From contig AYSC01000020.1 in NCBI GenBank assembly GCA_000503195.1, positions 1 through 64,000 of the forward strand: a stretch of 64,000 bases of DNA, given 5' to 3'. Positions 1 to 10,362 of this stretch are shown here, one piece after another. This DNA comes from Blastomonas sp. CACIA14H2. Its GTDB lineage: Bacteria > Pseudomonadota > Alphaproteobacteria > Sphingomonadales > Sphingomonadaceae. A model generated the notes under the pieces. That model saw only the letters and a list, made by a program, of their open reading frames with translations, was not told the origin of the DNA and searched no databases. Position numbers and translations under genes: made by a program. The first letter of the stretch is position 1; each line of letters begins with the position of its first letter.

Positions 1-60
1 TCCCGCTTTCCTATGCGCATCGAGCGAAAGCGGGATTCCCGCGTGCGCGGGAATGACGGG
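1..60. repeat. Two-hairpin intergenic repeat, copy A (cut by window edge)
   Basis: Positions 35-54 form a perfect hairpin, ATTCCCGCG-TG-CGCGGGAAT, followed by GACGGG. The first bases (TCCCGCTTT) match the inner flank of the partner hairpin that is complete in the copies at 12151-12230 and 22661-22743, so the left half of this copy lies outside the window. It resembles the REP/BIME type of dispersed intergenic element. It sits just upstream of tldD. Confidence 0.75.
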
Positions 61-102
61 CTCGAGTGCCCACCCCTTCCCTAACGCCCCCCGAGCGCGC
101 AT

Positions 103-1539
103 ATGTCTGCGATGACCCAGACAGACCCCCGCTCGTTCCTCTACCGCGCCGATGCGCTCGACCCCGATACCGCGCAGGCGATCACTCGCGATGCGCTGAA
201 AGCCTGCGACGATGGCGAGCTCTATCTGCAATATTCGGCGAGCGAGAGCTTCGTCTTCGACGACGGCCGGCTGAAGACCGCCGATTATTCGACCGATTCG
301 GGCTTCGGCCTGCGCGGCGTATCGGGCGAGATGACCGGCTTTGCGCATGCCAATGATGTCAGCGCTGCCGGAATCCGCCGCGCTGCCGAGACGCTCAAGC
401 TGCTCGACCCTGCGAAAGGCGAGGCTGCGCCGCCGCCGCGCAAGAATAACCGGCATCTCTATACCGATGGCAATCCACTCGAATCGATCCCGTTCGAGGC
501 CAAGATCGCGCTGCTCGAGAAGATCGACGCCGCCGCGCGCGCGCGCGATCCGCGCGTCGCGCAGGTGACAGCAAGCCTGGTCGGGAGCTGGTCGGTGGTC
601 GAGGTGGTGCGCGCCGACGGCTTCGTCGCCACCGATGTGCGCCCGCTGGTGCGGCTCAACGTGTCGATCGTCGCACAGAACGGCGATCGGCGCGAGGTCG
701 GCAGTTTCGGCATGGGCGGACGCTATCTCTACGATTCGATGTTTGAGGACGCGGTCTGGAACCGCGCGATCGACGAAGCGCTCGCCCAGGCGCTGACCAA
801 TCTGGAAAGCGTCGCCGCGCCCGCGGGCGAGATGACCGTGCTGCTCGGCCCCGGCTGGCCCGGCATCATCCTGCACGAGGCGATCGGCCATGGCCTCGAG
901 GGCGATTTCAATCGCAAGGGCACCAGCGCGTTTTCAGGCCGCATCGGCCAGCGCGTCGCCGCCGATGGCGTCACCGTGGTCGACGATGGCTCGATCCAGA
1001 ACCGGCGCGGCTCGCTCAGCATCGACGACGAGGGCACGCCGACGCAGGAAAATGTGCTGATCGAGAACGGCATCCTGCGCGGATACATGCAGGACCGCCT
1101 GAACGCCCGGCTGATGGGCGTCGCCCCCACGGGCAACGGCCGCCGCCAATCCTATGCCCACGCCCCGATGCCGCGCATGACCAACACCTTCATGCGCGCA
1201 GGCAATGACGACCCGGCGGAACTGCTCGCCCGCGTCAAGAACGGCATCTATGCGAAGAGCTTCGGCGGCGGCCAGGTCGATATCGTCTCGGGCAAGTTCG
1301 TCTTCACCTGCACCGAGGCCTATCGCGTCGAAAACGGCAAGCTCGGCGCCCCGATCAAGGGCGCAACGCTGATCGGCGACGGCCCGACAGTGCTCACCAA
1401 GGTCACCGGCATCGGCAACGATTTTGCCCTGGACGAAGGCGTCGGCGTCTGCGGCAAGGCGGGGCAAGGCGTGCCCGCCGGCGTGGGCCAGCCGACGCTG
1501 CTGGTCGGCGGCCTGACGTTGGGGGGGACTGGGGGTTGA
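103..1539 (+). CDS. tldD: Metalloprotease TldD
   Basis: 478 aa, the usual length of TldD/PmbA-family proteins. The family works as a TldD-TldE heterodimer, a zinc protease that trims peptides such as modified microcin precursors and CcdA antitoxin. The zinc motif HEAIGH is visible at residues 258-263 (HExxxH, typical of TldD rather than of TldE), followed by EGDFNRKGTSAFSGRIG, the conserved stretch after it. The first ATG at 103 was taken; an in-frame ATG at 112 is equally possible because neither has a clear ribosome-binding site. No tldE/pmbA partner is in the window. Cytoplasmic, no signal peptide. Confidence 0.95.
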   Translation: MSAMTQTDPRSFLYRADALDPDTAQAITRDALKACDDGELYLQYSASESFVFDDGRLKTADYSTDSGFGLRGVSGEMTGFAHANDVSAAGIRRAAETLKLLDPAKGEAAPPPRKNNRHLYTDGNPLESIPFEAKIALLEKIDAAARARDPRVAQVTASLVGSWSVVEVVRADGFVATDVRPLVRLNVSIVAQNGDRREVGSFGMGGRYLYDSMFEDAVWNRAIDEALAQALTNLESVAAPAGEMTVLLGPGWPGIILHEAIGHGLEGDFNRKGTSAFSGRIGQRVAADGVTVVDDGSIQNRRGSLSIDDEGTPTQENVLIENGILRGYMQDRLNARLMGVAPTGNGRRQSYAHAPMPRMTNTFMRAGNDDPAELLARVKNGIYAKSFGGGQVDIVSGKFVFTCTEAYRVENGKLGAPIKGATLIGDGPTVLTKVTGIGNDFALDEGVGVCGKAGQGVPAGVGQPTLLVGGLTLGGTGG

Positions 1540-1630
1540 ATTCAGGATTCCCAGTCTCAGGTGCCAAGCTCCGTCAACCGCCGACGGCTCTTGGCTGACC
1601 GCGCCAAATCGGTCCAAATTGGACGTGCCC

Positions 1631-3331
1631 TTAGCGAGGGATAAGAAGATAACTTCCGCCACTGAGGGAATGGCGTTGATTCATCTGGGTTCTGACCAGA
1701 ACATAATCTGGGTTAGACCAATCAATCGCGCCGATCCTTTGCCGTTGGAAGGGCGCGAAGTTGGGCTCGGTTGATCCAACGAATTGATACACGCCATCCG
1801 ACGCAACAGCAAAGGCTGTGCCGCCCGTGCGCCCCGGAGCCAGCGCATAAAAGGCGACGCTGCCCTGATTGTCTTCGTCGATTATCCCCGCCCAACGCCA
1901 ATTGGGGTCGAGCGTATAGGGTTTAGTATAGATCACGGAAACATCATTCCCGCAAACCTGCACGACGCTACCTCGGGACATCATATGAACCAGGCCGATG
2001 GTCGCCAGCATGCATTTCGGGTTAGCGGGATCAGGGGCCAACCCGGTGACCGGATCACAATCGGGGTTCAGTCTGCCGCCGCACGGGGAGGCAGGATCGA
2101 TATGGGAAGGGCTATCGACCGTGCCATCGCTGAGACGGATCCGGTGCAGTCCTCCGCCCCATTCGCCCGAATTGAAGCCCAGCCACAGCATGCCATCCTT
2201 GACGTAAGACACCACCAAGGCCGGATGGGTCGACATCTGCCCGGCCAGTTCTACCGCACTTCCGGACACCGGCATGATGGCGCGATTGCCGGCGACCAGA
2301 ACCGGTTCGATGCCGGAACAATCTAGGACCACAGCCTCGTTGCCGCCGTTTCTGGTAAAACTGCCAACTCTCTGCCATTCACCACCATCGGGTCCGCTTT
2401 GGCTGGGCAATTGCCTTGTCCATAACATCACTGACTTGCCACGCTGGCCTTTCGTCGCAGCCCACAGGTTCTTGTCCATCAGACAAAAGCTGAGCACCGA
2501 ACCCGGAACTTTGAAAGGCCTGCCAGTGCGGCTCTCTTCCGACCAGACCTGCATCGCGCCGCTGTCATCGAGAAGATAAAGGGCCTTGTCGTGATACACC
2601 CCCTTCACGATATCCCGTTGCTCTTGGTCAGTGTGTTCGGCTTGAACCTCAACCGATGGTCCAACGACATCAGAGAGCTCAGTTACATTGCCGGGAAGTG
2701 CGAAACGACTTCGATCGATAGTTTCGAAACTGACTTGCGTCAGGGACAGTTCACCAAAAAACGATAGGACGCCGCGTGAAGCAATCAGCGGGCGAAAGGC
2801 AGCGAGGCCAGACTCATGGCCTCTGGAATCCATCTGTGCAAACAGGTGATCGATAGCATTGCCGAGCGGCTTGAGTTCGGGCGCTTCGCTAACGACCACC
2901 GACTCCCCTGAGCCGCTGGCCAAGGAATATCGGGTCCCGGTATAACCAGCGATCCGCACCTGTTCTTGTCTCACCAACTCCGGCTTGTGCAGCGAACGAT
3001 GGGATTTGTCAGAAAGAATAATCTCACCGCGGCTAACGCCTTGACGAAACAGGTAGTCGGCCGCCTCGGCGGATATTGCGACAGGGCCACCGGGACCGGG
3101 CGAAACCTCATAATATTTACCGTCGCGGATCAGCGTGTATCCCGCTTCGAAATCGCCCCTGCTGCTTTCTCTGATTCGGATAGGCCCGTCTGCCGCAACC
3201 TCGATCACGATCTGCCAACCCTGATTGCTAGTGAAGACCGCGGTCACATCGGCTGCCGCTGGTGCAGAACTTAAGCCGCAAAAGACAACCAGGGTGAGGA
3301 GGGCAAGATTCATCAAATTTCGCCTGAGCAT
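1631..3331 (-). CDS. Secreted hypothetical protein, unknown function
   Basis: 566 aa. The N-terminus (MLRRNLMNLALLTLVVFCG...SAPAAA) is a clear Sec signal peptide with cleavage expected near residue 27, so the product is periplasmic or exported. The remainder has repeated short beta-rich stretches with W/G-rich turns, suggestive of a beta-propeller-like or WD-like architecture, but no known domain was recognised. A strong ribosome-binding site (GGGAGGACAGGAT) precedes the ATG at 3331, which decides the start. Codon third positions are clearly less G/C-rich than in neighbours and the flank at 3332-3480 is AT-rich, so recent acquisition is possible. It stands alone, convergent with tldD. Confidence 0.8.
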   Translation of the reverse strand: MLRRNLMNLALLTLVVFCGLSSAPAAADVTAVFTSNQGWQIVIEVAADGPIRIRESSRGDFEAGYTLIRDGKYYEVSPGPGGPVAISAEAADYLFRQGVSRGEIILSDKSHRSLHKPELVRQEQVRIAGYTGTRYSLASGSGESVVVSEAPELKPLGNAIDHLFAQMDSRGHESGLAAFRPLIASRGVLSFFGELSLTQVSFETIDRSRFALPGNVTELSDVVGPSVEVQAEHTDQEQRDIVKGVYHDKALYLLDDSGAMQVWSEESRTGRPFKVPGSVLSFCLMDKNLWAATKGQRGKSVMLWTRQLPSQSGPDGGEWQRVGSFTRNGGNEAVVLDCSGIEPVLVAGNRAIMPVSGSAVELAGQMSTHPALVVSYVKDGMLWLGFNSGEWGGGLHRIRLSDGTVDSPSHIDPASPCGGRLNPDCDPVTGLAPDPANPKCMLATIGLVHMMSRGSVVQVCGNDVSVIYTKPYTLDPNWRWAGIIDEDNQGSVAFYALAPGRTGGTAFAVASDGVYQFVGSTEPNFAPFQRQRIGAIDWSNPDYVLVRTQMNQRHSLSGGSYLLIPR

Positions 3332-3493
3332 ATCCTGTCCTCCCGGGACCTACTGATAGGAAACAATCTAAACGAATAAAATGCAAAGCCAAACAATGGC
3401 GAGCATCATGTACATATTTCGGAACAAACCTTTTGTAGACTCGGTGAGGCGATTCTGGGGTACGACAATTCCTGAGGTACGGCAGCAATCGCA

Positions 3494-3904
3494 TCACCCC
3501 ACCCTCCTCGGCCGACCACCCTTCTTCCCGTTCACCCTTGAAGCCTCCGCCTTAGCCTGCGACCTCGCCTGCCCCGCCCGCGCCGCCATCCATCGTGCGG
3601 TGCCGAACACGCCGTTCATCAGGCCGGGCACGGTATAGTCGACGTCCAGCGTCTCCCAGTGCAGGCCGAAGCCTGCGCCCTGCACCTCGACCTCGGCGAG
3701 CTGCTCGGGGGTGGCATCCTGCAGGAACTCGACCAGCGCGGGCGGGAAGGCGAAGGTCGCGCCGCTCGCCAGATCGACGATGATGCGGTCCGTTTCGGCG
3801 TCGTAGCGCGCCGCGACCGCGCGCGGCTCGGCGATCAGTTTTGCCTTGCCGCGCCGCCTGGCGGCGGGGGCTTGCGCATCGGACCAATGGGCTTCGTTGC
3901 TCAT
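3494..3904 (-). CDS. DUF2442 domain protein
   Basis: 136 aa. Residues about 25-95 match the DUF2442 pattern (a beta-rich stretch ending in IIVDLASGATFAFPPAL, then LHWETLDVDYTVPGLM). DUF2442 proteins often sit beside toxin-antitoxin or DUF4160 genes, and here a ParDE pair lies 45 nt upstream on the same strand. The C-terminus is Lys/Arg-rich (VNGKKGGRPRR), an AT-hook-like tail that could touch DNA; that is inference. Function is unknown. Confidence 0.75.
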   Translation of the reverse strand: MSNEAHWSDAQAPAARRRGKAKLIAEPRAVAARYDAETDRIIVDLASGATFAFPPALVEFLQDATPEQLAEVEVQGAGFGLHWETLDVDYTVPGLMNGVFGTARWMAARAGQARSQAKAEASRVNGKKGGRPRRVG

Positions 3905-3949
3905 CTCACCTTCTCGCTTGAATCACCTCTGTAACAGCAGCGATCCGGC

Positions 3950-4243
3950 TCACACCCGCCGCCCGACATCCATCGCCTTGTGCAGGATGCGCAGAACGGA
4001 GATATGGCCCTCGCTATAGGTATAGAAAATCAGGTGCTCCCGGCATGGGAAGCATCGCGGCGCGCGGTCGAGATCGTCGCGGATCGGGCCGAGCTCGGGA
4101 AAATCGCGCAATCGGTCAAACGCCCGGCTCAGATCGGCAAGATATGCGTCCTTGACCTTCTTGCCGTGCGTGACGAGGCTGTAATCGGCAATCTGGCGCA
4201 GGTCGCGTTCGGCTGCCGCGCGCAGGGCCAGGCTGGCCTTCAT
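3950..4243 (-). CDS. parE: ParE/RelE-superfamily toxin
   Basis: 97 aa, typical ParE size. The start (ALRAAAERDLRQIADYSLVTHGKK) and the later REHLIFYTYSEGHISVLRILH are the ParE pattern: N-terminal helical hairpin, then a basic beta-sheet core. ParE toxins poison DNA gyrase; the RelE relatives cleave mRNA, and sequence reading favours ParE. Its ATG overlaps the stop of the antitoxin gene by 4 nt (ATGA), the usual translationally coupled order antitoxin then toxin. Confidence 0.88.
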   Translation of the reverse strand: MKASLALRAAAERDLRQIADYSLVTHGKKVKDAYLADLSRAFDRLRDFPELGPIRDDLDRAPRCFPCREHLIFYTYSEGHISVLRILHKAMDVGRRV

Positions 4244-4473
4244 CCCCTGGCAAGCAGCTCGTCGAACAGCGCGCCGACATCGTTCGCGCTTTCGGGCGAG
4301 GCAAAGCCCTGGTCGAGCGCGGCCTGCAAGCGGCGCTTTGCTTCCTCCGCTTCCTGATCACGGCGGACCAGATCGCGGATATAGTCACTGGTGCTGCTGT
4401 AGCGCCCTTCGGCGACGCGCGATTCCGCCCAGCCTTTCAGCGCCTGCGGGATAGAGACGTTCATCTGTGCCAT
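4240..4473 (-). CDS. parD: ParD-like antitoxin, ribbon-helix-helix
   Basis: 77 aa from the ATG at 4473; an upstream ATG (4479) and an inner ATG (4464, MNVSIP) are alternatives. MNVSIPQALKGWAESRV...YSSTSDYIRDLVRRDQ is a ribbon-helix-helix DNA-binding domain of the ParD/CC2985 type, with the toxin-binding helix after it (QAALDQGFASPESANDVGALFDELLARG). It should neutralise the adjacent ParE and repress its own promoter. No Shine-Dalgarno sequence is visible before any of the ATGs, and the predicted promoter ends within a few bases of them, so a leaderless message is likely. Confidence 0.88.
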   Translation of the reverse strand: MAQMNVSIPQALKGWAESRVAEGRYSSTSDYIRDLVRRDQEAEEAKRRLQAALDQGFASPESANDVGALFDELLARG

Positions 4474-4510
4474 GGGCATGCTTGTACGATTTTGCGCTAG
4501 AATTGACAAG
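4474..4510 (-). promoter_or_regulatory. Candidate parDE promoter/operator
   Basis: On the minus strand a -35-like TTGTCA (4509-4504) and a -10-like TACAAG (4486-4481) are separated by 17 nt. Transcription would begin about at the ATG at 4473. The CTTGT / ACAAG ends of this segment are an inverted repeat, which could be the ParD operator. Prediction by eye only. Confidence 0.35.
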
Positions 4511-4729
4511 CTGTGCTACGCGCCGGTTTTGCGTCCCCACTCCCCCCTTCCCCCCCGCAGAACCTTGCGCTAAGGGCTTGGCCGACTTATCGGTTGATGC
4601 ATCGGCCCGCCGGTTCCGCGCACAAAAAATGGTCGCGCGCGTCCCCATCCGGCCCGTCGGTGACGAACCGCCATAGGCGGGGCACCGCTTCGGTGCCTTG
4701 GGACATAGATAAACTGGAAGGGACACCTC

Positions 4730-7398
<2,669 letters not shown>

Positions 7399-7402
<4 letters not shown>

Positions 7403-8064
7403 TCCGGTTCGTGTCTCGGGCCATGGTTGCGCTGGGTAGCGCGGCGATGGCCCTTGGCGCGGCCCCGATGGCGGCGGCCCAGGCTCCGACCCGCGCCGTC
7501 ACCCTGGCCAGCGATCCGCAAGAGGCGGCGCTGACCTGTTTCTACGCGGCCGTCGTCACCGGCAAGGGCAAGACCGAGGCGGCTGCCGAGGCGAGCTGGT
7601 TCCTGTTCGATCTCACGCGCCAGCAGACCGAAGCTGCGCCCGAGAGCTTTGTCGAGAAGCTCGAGGCGACCGCCAGCCTGCCGCCGACCAATCTCGACAC
7701 GCTGGCCGCCGATGCCCCGGCGCTGGTGCCGCTATGCGCCGCGCGCTTTCCGCTGATCAGCTCGAAGCGCGTCGTCACCCTGCCCGCCGACCCGTTCACG
7801 CGGGAGATGCAGTGCTTTGCGCTGACCAGCTATCTCGCCGGCATGGCCGAAAGCGAGCTCGAGGATTCGGGCGAAAGCCCGTTCGGCCAGCGGGTGGGCG
7901 CGCTGGCGGACAGGCTCGCGGCCAAGCTGACCGAGGAGCGCGCCAAGGCGGCAGGCATCGCCGATGCCGAGGCGATGCAGCGCCAGTTCTCGCTTTCGCT
8001 GCGCGATATCAGCCCGCTCGGCAATCCGATGAAGGTGCTCGAAGCCTGCGAGGCGATGAAGTGA
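7399..8064 (+). CDS. Hypothetical exported protein
   Basis: 221 aa. The ATG at 7399 overlaps the acnA stop (ATGA), so translation is coupled. A signal peptide is clear ([20 protein letters not shown]...MAAAQA, cleavage near residue 28). The mature part is mostly helical and has four cysteines (LTCFYAA, PLCAARF, MQCFALT, LEACEAM), suggesting two disulfides in the periplasm. No known family was recognised; the tight link to aconitase is the only clue to its role. Confidence 0.8.
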
Positions 8065-8104
8065 CCGGCGCGGCTCGCTCTGCCCGCCAGCAGAGGAGCC
8101 GCTG

Positions 8105-8749
8105 ATGCCGCGTCTGCGCCAGGTCCCGCGCGATGCGGCGGACGATTATGCCCGCAAGCTCTATACCGCGCTGTTCGGGGATCGCGATCCGGTCGAGCAG
8201 CCCGGCACCGCGACGGGGACGCCGGGCAACTGGTGGACCGTCTTCGCGCTCGTCCCCGATGCCTTCCGCCACACGACCGAGGGCTTCGGCTTCTACCGTT
8301 CCGACCGGCGCAAGCTCGATCCCGTCCTGCGCGAGCTCGGCCAGACGCGCGCGGGCTATGCCGTGGGGTCGCGCTTCGTCTATTCGCAGCATATGAAGGC
8401 GGCGCGCTTTGCCGGGCTCAGCGAAGAGCAGGTCCAGGCGATCGCGCACTGGCCGGTCGCCGATTGCTTCACGCCCGTGCAGCGCGCGGTGCTCGCCTAT
8501 GCCGATGCGCTGGTGCTGCAGCATGGCCGCGTGCCCGACGGCGTGTTCGCCGCCTTGCAGGCCGAGCTCTCCGACGAGGAGATTCTCGAGCTTACCTATG
8601 TCACCGCGACCTATATGATGCATGCGGTGATGAGCCGCGCGCTGCGGCTCGAATATGACGATGTCGACGATCCCGTGACCGAGGTGCCCGCACCCGAGGG
8701 TACCACCGCCGATGTCATGGGCATGGTCGACCGGCGGAAACGGGACTGA
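8105..8749 (+). CDS. Carboxymuconolactone decarboxylase-like (AhpD fold) protein
   Basis: 214 aa. The layout YSQHMKAARFAGLSEEQVQAIAHWP...FTPVQRAVLAYADALVLQHGRVPDGVFAALQAELSDEEILELT is that of the CMD/AhpD helical family. The CxxC redox pair seen in AhpD is absent (YSQH in its place), so this is not an AhpD-type thiol reductase; closer to CMD-like proteins found with ring- or side-chain-degrading enzymes. It ends 1 nt before the following VOC gene, so the two form a unit. Confidence 0.8.
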   Translation: MPRLRQVPRDAADDYARKLYTALFGDRDPVEQPGTATGTPGNWWTVFALVPDAFRHTTEGFGFYRSDRRKLDPVLRELGQTRAGYAVGSRFVYSQHMKAARFAGLSEEQVQAIAHWPVADCFTPVQRAVLAYADALVLQHGRVPDGVFAALQAELSDEEILELTYVTATYMMHAVMSRALRLEYDDVDDPVTEVPAPEGTTADVMGMVDRRKRD

Positions 8750-8750
8750 G

Positions 8751-9305
8751 ATGAGCTATCACCACCTCGCCATGGCGGCGCGCGACATGGCCGCGATTCA
8801 CGATTTTTACGAGCGCATCACCGGGTTCGAGCTGGTCAAGGTCGAGATCGCGCCGTTGATGGGCGGCGGCTGGGGCAAGCATTTCTTCTACCGGATGGAC
8901 GGCGACGACAGCAGCTTCATCGCCTTCTGGGAACTGAACGAGGTGCCGAATGCCGAGGCGCACGAGTTCAACCTCAACAAGGCCGCGCACATGCCGCCGG
9001 GCACCAACCATTTCGCCTTTGCCGTGCGCAGCGCGGAGGCGCTCGACGCCCGGCGCGACCAGTGGAATGCGGCCGGGCTCGACGTGCTAGAGATCGATCA
9101 CAACTGGTGCCGGTCGATCTATACCCGCGACCCCAATGGCAATATGGTCGAATTCTGCCTGACGACCGGCACCTTCACCGAGGCGGATCGGTCGCGGGCG
9201 CTCGCAGCGCTGGACGAGCGCACCATGAACCCCTCGCCGCCGCCCGCATCGATGCGGCAATGGCTGGCCAAGGATCGCGCGCAGACGGAAACGCAAAGCG
9301 CCTGA
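8751..9305 (+). CDS. VOC (glyoxalase/dioxygenase) family protein
   Basis: 184 aa. A single vicinal-oxygen-chelate unit: MSYHHLAMAARDMAAIHDFYERITGF at the start, PGTNHFAFAV in the middle and YTRDPNGNMVEFCLTTG at the end, giving the expected His and Glu metal ligands. Substrate unknown. The ATG at 8751 directly follows the stop of the CMD-like gene. Such CMD-VOC pairs are common in sphingomonads. Confidence 0.85.
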   Translation: MSYHHLAMAARDMAAIHDFYERITGFELVKVEIAPLMGGGWGKHFFYRMDGDDSSFIAFWELNEVPNAEAHEFNLNKAAHMPPGTNHFAFAVRSAEALDARRDQWNAAGLDVLEIDHNWCRSIYTRDPNGNMVEFCLTTGTFTEADRSRALAALDERTMNPSPPPASMRQWLAKDRAQTETQSA

Positions 9306-9320
9306 AAGCGCCAGCCGCGC

Positions 9321-9349
9321 TTGACTTTCCACAGCCTGCCCCTTATGCG
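9321..9349 (+). promoter_or_regulatory. Candidate rpmH promoter
   Basis: TTGACT (9321-9326), 17 nt, then TATGCG (9344-9349), about 75 nt before the rpmH start. The -35 is good, the -10 is weak. By eye only. A short inverted repeat AAGCGC/GCGCTT (9306-9322) lies just before it and may end the upstream transcript. Confidence 0.35.
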
Positions 9350-9423
9350 CCCAGCTTTCGCGGGGACGGCCCGGCCGTTTCTCGCAGCGAATCATTTGAA
9401 CCCGTAATTTTCAGGAGTGCCGC

Positions 9424-9558
9424 ATGAAGCGCACATTTCAGCCCAGCAATCTCGTGCGCGCGCGTCGCCATGGTTTCCGTTCGCGCATGGCGACCCCGGG
9501 TGGTCGCGCCGTGCTGCGTGCACGTCGTGCCCGCGGCCGCAAGCGCCTGAGCGCCTGA
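9424..9558 (+). CDS. rpmH: 50S ribosomal protein L34
   Basis: 44 aa: [20 protein letters not shown], then [24 protein letters not shown], the invariant L34 sequence and length. It is a structural protein of the large subunit. It heads the conserved rpmH-rnpA-yidD-yidC block. An AGGAG ribosome-binding site (9413-9417) precedes it. Confidence 0.98.
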   Translation: MKRTFQPSNLVRARRHGFRSRMATPGGRAVLRARRARGRKRLSA

Positions 9559-9611
9559 TCGGGCCGCCGCCCGTGATTGCGGGCGCGGACGACAGCACCG
9601 AAACTGACAGC

Positions 9612-9643
9612 ACGGGCGCTCCGGAGCCTTCCGGGGCGCCCGT
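9612..9643 (+). terminator. Strong hairpin between rpmH and rnpA
   Basis: CGGGCGCTCCGG (9613-9624) pairs with CCGGGGCGCCCG (9631-9642) around a 6-nt loop AGCCTT; one pair is a G-U wobble and A9612-T9643 extends the stem to 13 pairs. Only TTGT follows, so termination would be partial. It ends 4 nt before the rnpA ATG at 9648 and could act as an attenuator or hide that start. Confidence 0.6.
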
Positions 9644-9647
9644 TGTC

Positions 9648-10016
9648 ATGCGGCAGCGGTCCGATTTCCTCGCCGCCAATGGGGGCTTGCGCGTCGGTAC
9701 CCCGGGCTTCGTGCTGCTGGTCAAGCCGCGCGGCGACGATGATGCGACGCGGCGGATCGGCTATACCGTCACCAAGAAGACCGGCAATGCCGTGGTGCGC
9801 AACCGGATCAAGCGCCGTTTTCGCGAACTCGCGCGCGCGGTGCTACCGGCTCAGGGCATCGCGGGCGCCGACCATGTGCTGATCGGACGCACGGAGGCGC
9901 TGACTCGCGGTTATGCCGAGATGCAGCGCGATCTCGAACGCGCGCTCGCGCGGGTGCGTGAGGGCAGGGCGAGTTCGGACCGCCGCCCGCCGCGCGGAAA
10001 GCCGCGCAAGCGCTGA
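9648..10016 (+). CDS. rnpA: Ribonuclease P protein component
   Basis: 122 aa from the ATG at 9648, normal RnpA length. It binds the RNase P RNA for tRNA 5' processing. The RNR signature is present (NAVVRNRIKRRFRELAR), preceded by RIGYTVTKKTG. A GTG at 9573 in the same frame would add 25 acidic residues, but those codons run through the strong hairpin at 9612-9643, so the shorter start is preferred with some doubt. Second gene of the rpmH block. Confidence 0.93.
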   Translation: MRQRSDFLAANGGLRVGTPGFVLLVKPRGDDDATRRIGYTVTKKTGNAVVRNRIKRRFRELARAVLPAQGIAGADHVLIGRTEALTRGYAEMQRDLERALARVREGRASSDRRPPRGKPRKR

Positions 10017-10107
10017 TGCTCCGCCGGTCGCCAGGACCCGCGCGTCCGTCTAAAGCCGCTGGCCCATCTCGCGCGTTTCGATCGAGAGCAGGGGACATGG
10101 AGCCACG

Positions 10108-10317
10108 ATGCGCCAGTTGCTGATCCTCGTCGCGCGCGCCTGGCAGCTCGGCCCGTCACGGGTGCTGCCGCCCAGCTGCCGCTACAGCCCCAGTTGCTCG
10201 CAATATGCGATCGAGGCGCTGACGAAATACGGTGCGATTAAGGGTGGCTGGCTGGCGATGAAGCGGCTATTGCGCTGTCACCCATGGGGCGGGCACGGCC
10301 ATGATCCGGTGCCCTGA
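10108..10317 (+). CDS. yidD: Membrane protein insertion efficiency factor YidD
   Basis: 69 aa. PPSCRYSPSCSQYAIEALTKYGAIKGGW and RCHPWGGHGHDPVP are the YidD (haemolytic alpha-family) signature with three conserved cysteines. It is a peripheral membrane protein that helps YidC insert inner-membrane proteins, and it lies directly between rnpA and yidC. Confidence 0.96.
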   Translation: MRQLLILVARAWQLGPSRVLPPSCRYSPSCSQYAIEALTKYGAIKGGWLAMKRLLRCHPWGGHGHDPVP

Positions 10318-10362
10318 CCAAGATGCGCCCCCCTGATGAATTGCCGGAAGAAGGTTTGAAGC

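Noticed and set aside
4503-4531. Perfect TTGACA on the plus strand upstream of acnA
   Set aside because: No acceptable -10 at 15-19 nt; the hexamer lies within the opposite-strand parDE promoter and is probably a coincidence.
9306-9423. Replication origin next to rpmH
   Set aside because: In many bacteria oriC/dnaA lies here, but no dnaA gene and no cluster of TTATCCACA-like boxes is present.
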